NCBI RefSeq assembly: GCF_913776295.1 | Contig: NZ_CAJYOJ010000088.1 | Coordinates: 1 to 64,000 of the forward strand | Reading direction: 5' to 3' | Source of the DNA: an uncultured Pedobacter sp. | Lineage (GTDB): Bacteria > Bacteroidota > Bacteroidia > Sphingobacteriales > Sphingobacteriaceae | Length of the DNA: 64,000 nt | Shown: positions 8,685 to 17,100 of the stretch, one piece after another | How positions within the stretch are numbered: position 1 is the first letter of the stretch | Layout of the letters: each line of letters opens with the position of its first letter | Program-made: the position numbers and the translations under genes | Notes under the pieces: generated by a model | Seen by the model: only the letters and a program-made list of their open reading frames with translations | Databases searched by the model: none | What the model was told of the DNA's origin: nothing

Positions 8685-9110
8685 TTATCTATAAAGCCTA
8701 AGGATCATTTTCTGATAATTGATAACAGCCTTATATTGCATTAAGATATCCCCGCCAATAATCCCCATAATAGGTGGGTGGCCAAACTGTTGATAGGTAT
8801 CGCTAACTGATTGAAGATCGAAGGCAACGGTTTCATAATCCCTGATTTTTAAGGTTCCGATTTTCAAAAGGGGAAGGGTAGCCTGAATGGTAGTGGTGGT
8901 GGTAAAAAGTGTAGCCGCGTTAATCTCATCCGATACCTTTAATGTTTCAGACAGGTGCTGTTCAATCAAAGATTTATCAAACACACTCCTTGAAGCGCCG
9001 GTATCCAGTACGGCCAGATGTTTCTCTTTGAAAACAACAACTTCCATCAAAAGATGGAAGCCGTCATCCTGTAAGTTGATCAGTTTTAAAGGAATGGAAA
9101 TGGCTTTCAT
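8685..9110 (-). CDS. retropepsin-like aspartic protease family protein
   Basis: A 141-residue single-domain clan AA aspartic protease relative. The active-site motif AVLDTGASRSVFD lies near 33-45, and the matching second hydrophobic motif GIIGGDILMQYKAVINY near the C-terminus corresponds to the ILG-type flap partner. Such proteins must dimerise to form an active site. No signal peptide is seen, so a cytoplasmic location is likely. Substrate unknown. It stands between other minus-strand genes with gaps of about 55 nt on either side, so operon membership is uncertain. Confidence 0.85.
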   Translation of the reverse strand: MKAISIPLKLINLQDDGFHLLMEVVVFKEKHLAVLDTGASRSVFDKSLIEQHLSETLKVSDEINAATLFTTTTTIQATLPLLKIGTLKIRDYETVAFDLQSVSDTYQQFGHPPIMGIIGGDILMQYKAVINYQKMILRLYR

Positions 9111-9167
9111 AACAAATATTATTCGACTAAATTAGGCTAATTAGCCGAAAACCATGTCAGGTAGTGG

Positions 9168-10973
9168 TTATTTGTTTTTGATCAGGCCTTTTACAAATTC
9201 CATTTCTGTATCGTAGCCGCTTAAATATTCCTCAATTTTTGGCTGTACCTCGTGATCAGGCATTACGCCGTGACCAAAGGGAATACCATTTTGTTTTTCT
9301 TCAACAACAAATTTAATCAGTGGGATACGGCCGGTTAATTTGGAATTGGGCAATGTATAATGGATGAAAAAGCCACTGGTATTACCATAATATCCACCTC
9401 CTGTTTCTTCGCCGATAAAACGGGCGCTGGTATAGTTTTTGGCCAGAGCAGCAAATTCTGATCCTCCGGAGAAAGATAAACCACTGATCAGGATATACAA
9501 ATCGCCTTTAAAATAATTGGTTTGAGGGGTGTCGCACTTATATTTTCCAGGGAGATCCAGATAACGCCCATCGGTACTGCGGTAAAATTCAGCTTTTAAT
9601 TCCTTTTCAAAATCATCCCGCGATTTTTTATCCCGATAGGCTGTATAATCTAAAAACGAATAAGTAAAAGATGGAATTTCTGCATATTTATATTTTGGAT
9701 ATTCTTGTCCGACCAGGTACGACATCAGGTGGTCTTCCATGGCCTGTGCACCGCCTTCATTTTTCCTGATATCAATAATCAGATGTTTTATTTTACGATC
9801 GGCAATGGTCTGAAAACTTTTCGCCAAAAATTCTTTAAAACCCTTTCTGCCCCCTGTGTAATCGTTGGTTGAAAATGTATTCACCGTTAGTGTTGCCGTG
9901 CTGTTCAGCGTGTCGATTTTTAATGCAGCAGGTTCCTTAAAGTTATAGTTTGGGATAAATTTTGTTTCCTTTGCTACGAATTTTCCATATTGTTTAAAAG
10001 TTAAAGCCGGAATCTGATTATAGTTAATCTTTTCACCGGTTTTGGGATTAACCAGTTCGAGATCAAAGGCAATGGGCTGCTGTTCGAAAAAACGCAGGTA
10101 ATACTTAGAGAAAGCTGTTTCTATCCAGCGGTATTTACTTGTAATATTATAACCATCGGCCGGTTCTATCGTTAAAAACTTCTCCAGAATACTTTCAATG
10201 CTATTTCCATTAATTTTAGAAATCAACATTCCTTTGGTTTTGTAAAGGTCCAGATCGTTCAGGATGTAAACTTTTTTATCCAAAATTTTTACCAGGAAAG
10301 GGAAGTACTGACCATGTTGCCTGATGTAGTTACTCGTTTCTTCAGAGGTTTGGATGGCACAATGGCCCTCTTTGGTATAGGTAACCATTGGCGCAACGAT
10401 CTGATAAAAATCCAAAGCAGTCATTCCATCTTTTATCTTATGTTTTTGCAAATTGCAGAGGCTGTCGAATTGGGTATAGGTGTTATACCACAGGCCAATA
10501 TTCGTTTCAATGAATGCATTTTTCAGGATGTCGAAATCCTGTTCCAGCGCTTTTAAACTCATTTTTTTTAATTTTTTTGGCGGACTTTGTATGGTAACCG
10601 AGTAGTTGCCCTCTTTTGCATTGCTGCTTTCAGCTAATGGTTTCATGGTGAGTATAAAGTCACCTGAACTATCTGGCGAGAAGATGATTTTCTCGCTACC
10701 GAACCGACCATTTGGCGAATCTACATCCTGTATGGTTTTGCCGTTACGGTCTTTTAATCCTACGGTAACATCTATTCCTTTTTGCTCAACAGTGATTGAG
10801 TAGTAAAAATCTTTTTTTAACTGAAAGCTAAACGAAGTTTCTTCGCCCTGTTTGATGCTTAAATTGGCAGTTGATTTATCTATTTTAATTGGAATAAGGT
10901 TTTGGCCAACTTGCGCACGTACTGTGATGCTAAAAAATAAAACAATAAGGATGGTAGGGCTATCTTTTTTCAT
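9168..10973 (-). CDS. secreted S41-family peptidase
   Basis: A 601-residue protein with an N-terminal signal peptide (about 1-20, ending VRAQ), so exported. Residues about 25-130 form a beta-rich domain similar to bacterial pre-peptidase C-terminal domains (FSPDSSGDFILTMKP). The S41 (tail-specific protease) domain follows from about 300, with HLIIDIRKNEGG as the conserved strand and SGLSFSGGSEFAAL near 500 supplying the nucleophilic Ser. The end IPFGHGVMPDHEV is typical of the family. No clear PDZ is seen. It probably cleaves peptides in the periplasm or at the surface; the substrate is unknown. Confidence 0.88.
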   Translation of the reverse strand: MKKDSPTILIVLFFSITVRAQVGQNLIPIKIDKSTANLSIKQGEETSFSFQLKKDFYYSITVEQKGIDVTVGLKDRNGKTIQDVDSPNGRFGSEKIIFSPDSSGDFILTMKPLAESSNAKEGNYSVTIQSPPKKLKKMSLKALEQDFDILKNAFIETNIGLWYNTYTQFDSLCNLQKHKIKDGMTALDFYQIVAPMVTYTKEGHCAIQTSEETSNYIRQHGQYFPFLVKILDKKVYILNDLDLYKTKGMLISKINGNSIESILEKFLTIEPADGYNITSKYRWIETAFSKYYLRFFEQQPIAFDLELVNPKTGEKINYNQIPALTFKQYGKFVAKETKFIPNYNFKEPAALKIDTLNSTATLTVNTFSTNDYTGGRKGFKEFLAKSFQTIADRKIKHLIIDIRKNEGGAQAMEDHLMSYLVGQEYPKYKYAEIPSFTYSFLDYTAYRDKKSRDDFEKELKAEFYRSTDGRYLDLPGKYKCDTPQTNYFKGDLYILISGLSFSGGSEFAALAKNYTSARFIGEETGGGYYGNTSGFFIHYTLPNSKLTGRIPLIKFVVEEKQNGIPFGHGVMPDHEVQPKIEEYLSGYDTEMEFVKGLIKNK

Positions 10974-10992
10974 TTTTTGTGAGATATGATAG

Positions 10993-11000
10993 CAAAATTA
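10993..11000 (-). promoter_or_regulatory. S41 peptidase promoter -7 element (TAATTTTG)
   Basis: The minus-strand octamer TAATTTTG matches TAnnTTTG and ends 19 nt before the peptidase ATG. No -33 TTG stands at the usual distance. Confidence 0.45.
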
Positions 11001-11043
11001 AAGCTTAAATGCCGGGGTCTGTTGTACGATATTGCAACTACAT

Positions 11044-11850
11044 TTAAGCCTTTTTGTATTCTGAAGGGGTAACGCCAGTAAATCTTTTAAAATGCCTGGA
11101 GAGGTGTGCCACATCATAAAAGCCGGTTTCGATGGCAACTTCCATTAAATCTGTTTCTTTTGTGAGCAGCTTTTTGCATTTTTCTATCCGCTGTAAAAGG
11201 ATGTAATTATTCGGCGTTAAGCCCGTTTCGTGTTTAAATAAACGCAGAAATTTATATTTGTCCAATCCGAAACGTTTTGCGGTGTCGGTTAACGAAAATT
11301 TTTCCATTAAGTTTTCGCCGATAAAATCCTGAAATAATATCGTTTTCTTATCACTAAAATACATACTGGAAGCATAACGGGAAACCAATTTTTCCAGAAC
11401 ATTTAATAACTCTTTTTCGAGATTAAGCGCTGGATTATTAAAGTGTTCAGCGAAATAATGAAAGCCGTTCACCAGGTCACGATCGTAAATGATTTTATCC
11501 TCAAAAAAAACATCGCGACCGCTGTTTAGGGTTTTAAGCACATCAGGCGCAACGTAAAACGTAAAAAATGAATTGCCCAGTTTATTGTCGCAGGGGGTTG
11601 CATGTACTTCGTTTGGGTTGGTAATTGAAATTGTACCGATCGGTGCCTGTAAAAATTTATCGTTTAGTTTTGTGTAAAAAGTCTGATTTAAGATCAGTGC
11701 AATATTAAAAGTATGATGTGTGTGAAAGGGGAAATCAATGGTATGTTTTTTAGCATTTAACAACTCCAAGCCATCCAAAATCGGAATTTTATGGTAGGTG
11801 CTGATGTTGTGTGTATCAGCTAATTTTTTATCTACACCTTTGATGTTCAA
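11044..11850 (-). CDS. AraC-family transcriptional regulator
   Basis: A 268-residue DNA-binding protein. The N-terminal half is a cupin-like sensing domain (FPFHTHHTFNIALIL near 40-55, then GTISITNPNEVHATP). The C-terminal about 100 residues carry the double helix-turn-helix: LTDTAKRFGLDKYKFLRLFKHETGLTP, then the second helix pair ending GFYDVAHLSRHFKRFTGVTPSEYKKA. The start used is TTG at 11850; no ATG lies nearby upstream in frame, so the first few residues are uncertain. It follows the S41 gene's direction but is separated by about 70 nt. Ligand and targets unknown. Confidence 0.9.
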   Translation of the reverse strand: MNIKGVDKKLADTHNISTYHKIPILDGLELLNAKKHTIDFPFHTHHTFNIALILNQTFYTKLNDKFLQAPIGTISITNPNEVHATPCDNKLGNSFFTFYVAPDVLKTLNSGRDVFFEDKIIYDRDLVNGFHYFAEHFNNPALNLEKELLNVLEKLVSRYASSMYFSDKKTILFQDFIGENLMEKFSLTDTAKRFGLDKYKFLRLFKHETGLTPNNYILLQRIEKCKKLLTKETDLMEVAIETGFYDVAHLSRHFKRFTGVTPSEYKKA

Positions 11851-11888
11851 TTTTAAATCATTTAAAATTAAGGGACTCAGATAGAATC

Positions 11889-12022
11889 GTCATCTCAACT
11901 GAAACGCAGTGTAATGCCCGCCTGTTCGGCCAGGCCTGCCCGTACAGACGGGGAGCGATCTATCTTGACTAAAGAACCCTGAAACACCCGTCTGACCGGC
12001 CGGGCGGAAGTTCAGGGTGACG
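11889..12022. repeat. GTCAT-type palindromic repeat, copy 1
   Basis: Starts GTCATCTCAACTGAAACGC and ends CAGGGTGACG. Internal blocks GCCCGCCTGTTCGG and CAGGCCTGCCCGTACAG are shared with the copy at 26421. It lies between the 3' end of mdh and the 5' end of the AraC gene. It can fold into a long imperfect hairpin with nested GC stems. Confidence 0.75.
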
Positions 12023-12042
12023 ATATCATTAAAGATAGATGG

Positions 12043-12981
12043 TTAAACCAATTTCATTTCTGCCAGTACGTTGTTCATATTTCTTACCGCATCAGCGCTT
12101 TTGTTAAATGCTGCTTGTTCATCTTCGGTTAGTTTAAAATCGATGATTTTTTCCCAACCGCTGCGGCCAATAATTACCGGCACACCTAAACAAATATCTT
12201 CCTGTCCGTATTCTCCTTCAAGAGAGACACAGCAGGTAAATAGTTTTTTTTCATCGCGTAAAATGGCTTCAACCAATGCTGCACCTGCCGCACCCGGAGC
12301 ATACCAGGCCGATGTGCCGATTAAACCTGTTAAAGTAGCGCCGCCAACCATGGTATCTGCCGCCACCTGATCTAGCGTAGCTTTATCCAATAAATGGCTC
12401 ACCGGTAAACTTTGGTAAGTGGCTAAACGGGTTAGCGGAATCATCGTGGTATCGCCATGGCCACCAATTACAAACCCTTGCAGATCATTCGGACTGCAAT
12501 TTAAAGCTTGTGATAAATAGAATTTGAAGCGTGAACTATCTAAAGTTCCCCCCATACCAATAATGCGGTTTTTAGGTAAACCTAATGATTTTAAAGCGAG
12601 GTAAGTCATGGTGTCCATCGGATTACTGATCACGATGAAAATGGTTTCGGGAGAGAATTTTAAAATATTTTCGGCAACACTTTTAACAATGCCCGCATTA
12701 ATGCCAATCAGTTCTTCGCGGGTCATACCGGGTTTACGTGGTAAACCTGAAGTAATGACCACCACATCCGAACCAGCAGTTTTGCTATAATCATTCGTTA
12801 CGCCTGTAATTTGGGTATCGAAGCCCAAAAGGGTTGCGGTTTGCATCATGTCTATCGCCTTACCTTCGGCAAAACCTTCTTTAATATCCAATAATACAAG
12901 TTCGTTCGCCAATTCTTTGCGGGCAATATGATCTGCACAAGTGGCACCAACTGCGCCTGCGCCAACAACCGTTACTTTCAT
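12043..12981 (-). CDS. mdh: malate dehydrogenase
   Basis: A 312-residue NAD-dependent enzyme interconverting malate and oxaloacetate in the TCA cycle, cytoplasmic. The N-terminal Rossmann motif is VVGAGAVGATCADH (about 4-17), followed by the acidic strand end LLDI. Substrate-binding arginines are in GLPRKPGMTREEL (about 80-92), ISNPMDTMTYLA sits near 120-131, and the catalytic His in IGGHGDTTMIPLTR near 178. This is the LDH-like MDH class. The variant -7 octamer TACCTTCG (13022-13029, minus strand) lies about 40 nt before the start. A GTCAT-type repeat follows the gene. Confidence 0.96.
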   Translation of the reverse strand: MKVTVVGAGAVGATCADHIARKELANELVLLDIKEGFAEGKAIDMMQTATLLGFDTQITGVTNDYSKTAGSDVVVITSGLPRKPGMTREELIGINAGIVKSVAENILKFSPETIFIVISNPMDTMTYLALKSLGLPKNRIIGMGGTLDSSRFKFYLSQALNCSPNDLQGFVIGGHGDTTMIPLTRLATYQSLPVSHLLDKATLDQVAADTMVGGATLTGLIGTSAWYAPGAAGAALVEAILRDEKKLFTCCVSLEGEYGQEDICLGVPVIIGRSGWEKIIDFKLTEDEQAAFNKSADAVRNMNNVLAEMKLV

Positions 12982-13127
12982 ATCTTTATATTTTTAGTGG
13001 TTCGCTTTCCTTAATATGTACCGAAGGTAGAAATAAATATAAGGTTTAAAAATGCATTTTAAAACTTTATAATTTAATCGGGGTTTTATTTAATAGATAC
13101 TAACAGCGATTTTTTCTCTAAAAACTT

Positions 13128-13580
13128 ATGGAAAACAAACCCATTTCTAATATCGATTACAAAGCCTTTGAGGGTAAATGGTATTCTTTATATTCTATCC
13201 CAACCTTAATGGATAAAAACTGGAAACAAACTACCGAGACTTATACTTTGGCTGAAGATGATCATTTTGAGGTATACACCACCTACTATAAGGATGGAAA
13301 ACCTGAAGAAAAATCGATTACCTCAAAGCTCTTTTTCGACAAGGAAAAAGCAGATGGCGATATGAAAGCCCAGTTTTTATGGCCATTTAAAATCGGTTAT
13401 TGGATTATAGAGCTGGCTGATGATTACAGTTATGTAGTGGTAGGCCATCCGGATGAAAAATACCTCTTTATTATGGCCCGCGAACCAAAGATGGAGGCAG
13501 ATTTATTGGTGCATATTATAGAAAGATGCAGGCTGAAGGGATATGAAGTAAGTGAGTTGGTAAGCCAGGAGCATTTTTGA
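13128..13580 (+). CDS. lipocalin-family protein
   Basis: A 150-residue beta-barrel protein of the Blc-like lipocalin group. The family signature is visible at FEGKWYSLYSIPT (about 13-25), then alternating strands TETYTLAEDDHFEVYTTYY, AQFLWPFKIGYWIIELADDYSYVVVGHPD and YLFIMARE. No signal peptide or lipobox is present, so unlike E. coli Blc it appears cytoplasmic. It should bind small hydrophobic molecules; the ligand is unknown. It is divergent from mdh with about 146 nt between the starts. Confidence 0.85.
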   Translation: MENKPISNIDYKAFEGKWYSLYSIPTLMDKNWKQTTETYTLAEDDHFEVYTTYYKDGKPEEKSITSKLFFDKEKADGDMKAQFLWPFKIGYWIIELADDYSYVVVGHPDEKYLFIMAREPKMEADLLVHIIERCRLKGYEVSELVSQEHF

Positions 13581-14104
13581 TAAGTTCACAATTGGCGGTT
13601 TTCAGTTTACGGTTGCATACCGATAAAGTGTTTTTCATTCTGAGCGCAGCGAAGAATCTTATCATTGTTCTAAGTGCTAAAGATTTATTGATGTGTTATG
13701 GAAAGCAAGTGCAGAAGCGTTTGGGTTTATGCCGTCCCGCCATTCGCTATAGGCCCGATGAAGAATCGGGCGCTGCCGCTACTGTCGGGTTTAGTTGGCG
13801 CCGCCTGTGCTACTATCTTGGGTAATTAAACCCCTGCCCGTTGCAGGCGGGCGTTGCAGTGAACATTCCGATCCTTTATCGGAATAAAACGGAAAGCGGG
13901 ACTGAAATCCTACATTCCCAAAAAATAAATATTTCATTGAATAATTTGCCTTCAAAAAGGATAGCATCGTTTCGATATGTATGCACTCGCTAGGAAACGA
14001 TGATAGTCATCTTTCTATTTTAACCTTACAGGTTTTCAAAACCTGTAAGGTTCGTCGAACGATTTTGTTGATAAAATCCTGACAACTTCGCCCATCAAAT
14101 TCCT
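13581..14104. repeat. intergenic stretch with dispersed repeat element and 31-bp palindrome
   Basis: No gene is supported. The stretch includes a TTCATTCTGAGCGCAGCGAA fragment (about 13637-13656), a copy of the TTTCAGTCCCGC-type element (about 13720-13915, ending GCGGGACTGAAAT), and a perfect palindrome at 14022-14052. An 82-codon open frame across the repeat element has no protein character. Confidence 0.65.
14022..14052. repeat. perfect 31-bp palindrome (ACCTTACAGGT core)
   Basis: AACCTTACAGGTTTT and its exact complement flank a single C. The same core, with C for T (ACCTCACAGGT), forms the terminator stem at 20438-20468. Here no T-run follows on the plus strand. It lies just upstream of the dnaE promoter. 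Confidence 0.85.
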
Positions 14105-14112
14105 TATTTTTG
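14105..14112 (+). promoter_or_regulatory. dnaE promoter -7 element (TATTTTTG)
   Basis: A perfect TAnnTTTG octamer 45 nt before the ATG at 14158. It overlaps the TTG at 14110 that would open the longest frame, which argues that the TTG is not the translation start. Confidence 0.6.
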
Positions 14113-14157
14113 AAAAACCGTTATTATTCTACAACGGTTAATTCTTTGCCGCACAAT

Positions 14158-17100
14158 ATGTACTTAATTTTTGATACTGAAACCACGGGTTTGCCCCGCA
14201 ATTACAATGCACCCGTTACCGATACGGATAACTGGCCGCGCTGTATACAGATTGCCTGGCAGCTACATGATGAGATGGGGAGATTGGTTGAACATCAGGA
14301 TTATCTGGTAAAACCAGAAGGCTTTAACATCCCTTATGATGCCGAACGGATTCATGGAATTTCTACGGAACTGGCAACTGAACAAGGTATCGGTTTTGAT
14401 GAAATGCTGGCCAGGTTTAATGAGGTTTTAAATAAAGCCAAATTTATTGTCGGGCAAAATGTGGGCTTCGATGTGAATATTATGGGTTGTGAGTTTCACC
14501 GTTTTGGTGTAGCTAACCGCCTGGCAGAAATGCCTGTTTTGGATACCTGTACCGAAGTTACCGCACAGCTTTTGCAATTGCCCGGAGGTAGAGGTGGTAA
14601 ATTTAAATTGCCAACCTTAACCGAATTACATTCTTATTTATTTGGCGAACCCTTTAATGAAGCCCATAATGCTACTGCCGATGTTGAGGCAACCACGCGT
14701 TGTTTCCTTGAACTGGTAAAGAGAGAGGTTTTCAAAAAAGAAGAACTGCTTGTTGATGTCGAATATTTCCCTCGCTTTAGGGAAGTAAACCCCGGCTTAA
14801 TTCAGGGGGTAGGATTAAAACATATTAATTTAAAGGCTGCATCTGATGAAATCCGCAAACGCCAGCAAAAAACAGAAGGCAGCGGAATTTCTAAACAAAC
14901 ATTAGCCGATAACAAACAGGAACTTGCGGCCGCAACCTTTGTGCATTTGCATAACCATACGCAATTTTCGGTATTACAGAGTACCATCAGCATTCCTGAC
15001 CTGGTTAAGGCCGCTGCTGCACAGAAAATGCCTGCCGTAGCCATGACCGATCATGCGAACATGATGGGGGCTTTTCATTTTGTAAACAACGTACTTAATC
15101 ATAATAAAGCAGCCGAAGCCAAAAACGCCGCAGCCATAGAAGCTGGCGAACGCCCTACTGAGGTGGTGATGACACCCATCGTTGGGGTGGAGTTTTTCGT
15201 GTGTGCAAACCATTTAGACCGTACCGCAAAAGACAATGGTTATCAGATGGTATTGCTGGCGAAAAATAAAAATGGCTATCATAACCTCGCCAAAATGTCG
15301 TCGATTGCCTACACTAAGGGGTTTTATTATGTGCCGCGTATTGATCGGGAGGTAATAGCGCAATACAAGGAAGATATTATTGTTTTATCGGGTAATCTGG
15401 GTGGGGAGATCTCGAGCAAGATCTTAAACATGGGCGAAAGCCAGGCAGAAGAAGCGCTGATCTGGTGGAAGGAAATGTTCGGCGACGATTTCTATCTTGA
15501 AGTGATGCGCCACAATCAGGAAGATGAAGACCGTGCAAACGAAACATTGATTGCTTTTGCCCGTAAACATGCCGTTAAACTGGTAGCCACCAACAATACC
15601 TATTATGTAAGTAAAAAAGATGCCAACGCACACGATATTTTACTCTGTGTTAAAGATGGCGAAAAGCAGGCTACACCGATAGGCCGCGGTCGTGGTTATC
15701 GTTATGGTTTACCTAACCAGGAATACTATTTCAAATCGGCTGATGAAATGAAGGCACTTTTTGCTGATCTGCCCGAAGCGATTTTAAATATCCAGGATAT
15801 CCTGAACAAAATTGAGACCTATAAACTGGCCCGTGAAGTACTGTTACCTAAATTTGATATTCCTGAAGAATTTTTGGTAGCCGAAGATGAAATTGATGGT
15901 GGTAAACGTGGTGAAAACAAATTTTTAAGGCATTTAACCTACGAAGGTGCAAAACGTCGTTATGGAACATTAACCGATGACGTAATCGAGCGTTTGGATT
16001 TTGAGCTGGCTACGATAGAAAAAACCGGTTATCCGGGTTATTTTCTGATTGTTCAGGATTTTATTGCCGAGGCGCGTAACCTCGATGTATCAGTTGGCCC
16101 CGGCAGGGGATCTGCTGCGGGTTCTGCAGTAGCATATTGCCTGGGGATTACCAATATCGACCCGATTAAATATGATCTCCTTTTTGAGCGTTTCCTAAAT
16201 CCCGACCGTGTATCCATGCCCGATATCGATATCGACTTTGACGATGAGGGGCGTGGCCGTGTAATGGATTACGTGATTAATAAGTATGGTGCCAACCAGG
16301 TTGCTCAGATTATTACCTATGGTACTATGGCCGCCAAATCATCTATCCGCGATACAGCACGTGTATTGGATTTGCCCCTGTTTGAGGCCGATAAAATTGC
16401 CAAGCTGATCCCGAATATGAAGCTGGCTAAAATATTTAACCTCGACGAGAAAAGCTTAAAAGATGCTTTACGTCCTGATGAATATGAGAAGGTTGTAGAA
16501 CTGAAAAACCTGGGCAGTCAGAAAGATTTAAGTGCAGAAACCATTCAGCAGGCACAGGTATTAGAAGGATCTTTGCGGAATACGGGGATCCATGCCTGCG
16601 GTGTTATTATTACCCCTAGCGATATTACCAATTTCGTTCCCGTATCGGTAGCCAAAGATTCTGATTTATATGTTACCCAGTTTGATAACTCCGTTGTAGA
16701 AAGCGCCGGTTTATTAAAGATGGACTTTTTGGGGTTGAAAACCTTAACCCTGATTAAGGATACGGTAAAACTGGTTAAGAAAAGGCATGGCATCGACCTC
16801 AATCCCGATCATTTCCCGATTGATGATGTGATGACCTATGAGCTTTTTCAACGCGGTGAAACCATTGGTATTTTCCAGTACGAGAGTCCGGGTATGCAGA
16901 AATACATGAAAGAGCTTAAACCAACGGTTTTTGACGATCTAATCGCCATGAACGCGCTGTATCGCCCCGGACCAATGGAGTATATTCCGAGTTTCGTTCG
17001 CCGTAAAAATGGTGAGGAAGAAATTAAGTACGATCTGGATGCCTGTGAGGAATATTTAAAGGAAACTTACGGAATTACCGTTTACCAGGAGCAGGTAATG

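Noticed and set aside
13577..13825. 82-codon plus frame after the lipocalin
   Set aside because: It crosses a dispersed repeat and a TTCATTCTGAGCGC fragment; no family character.
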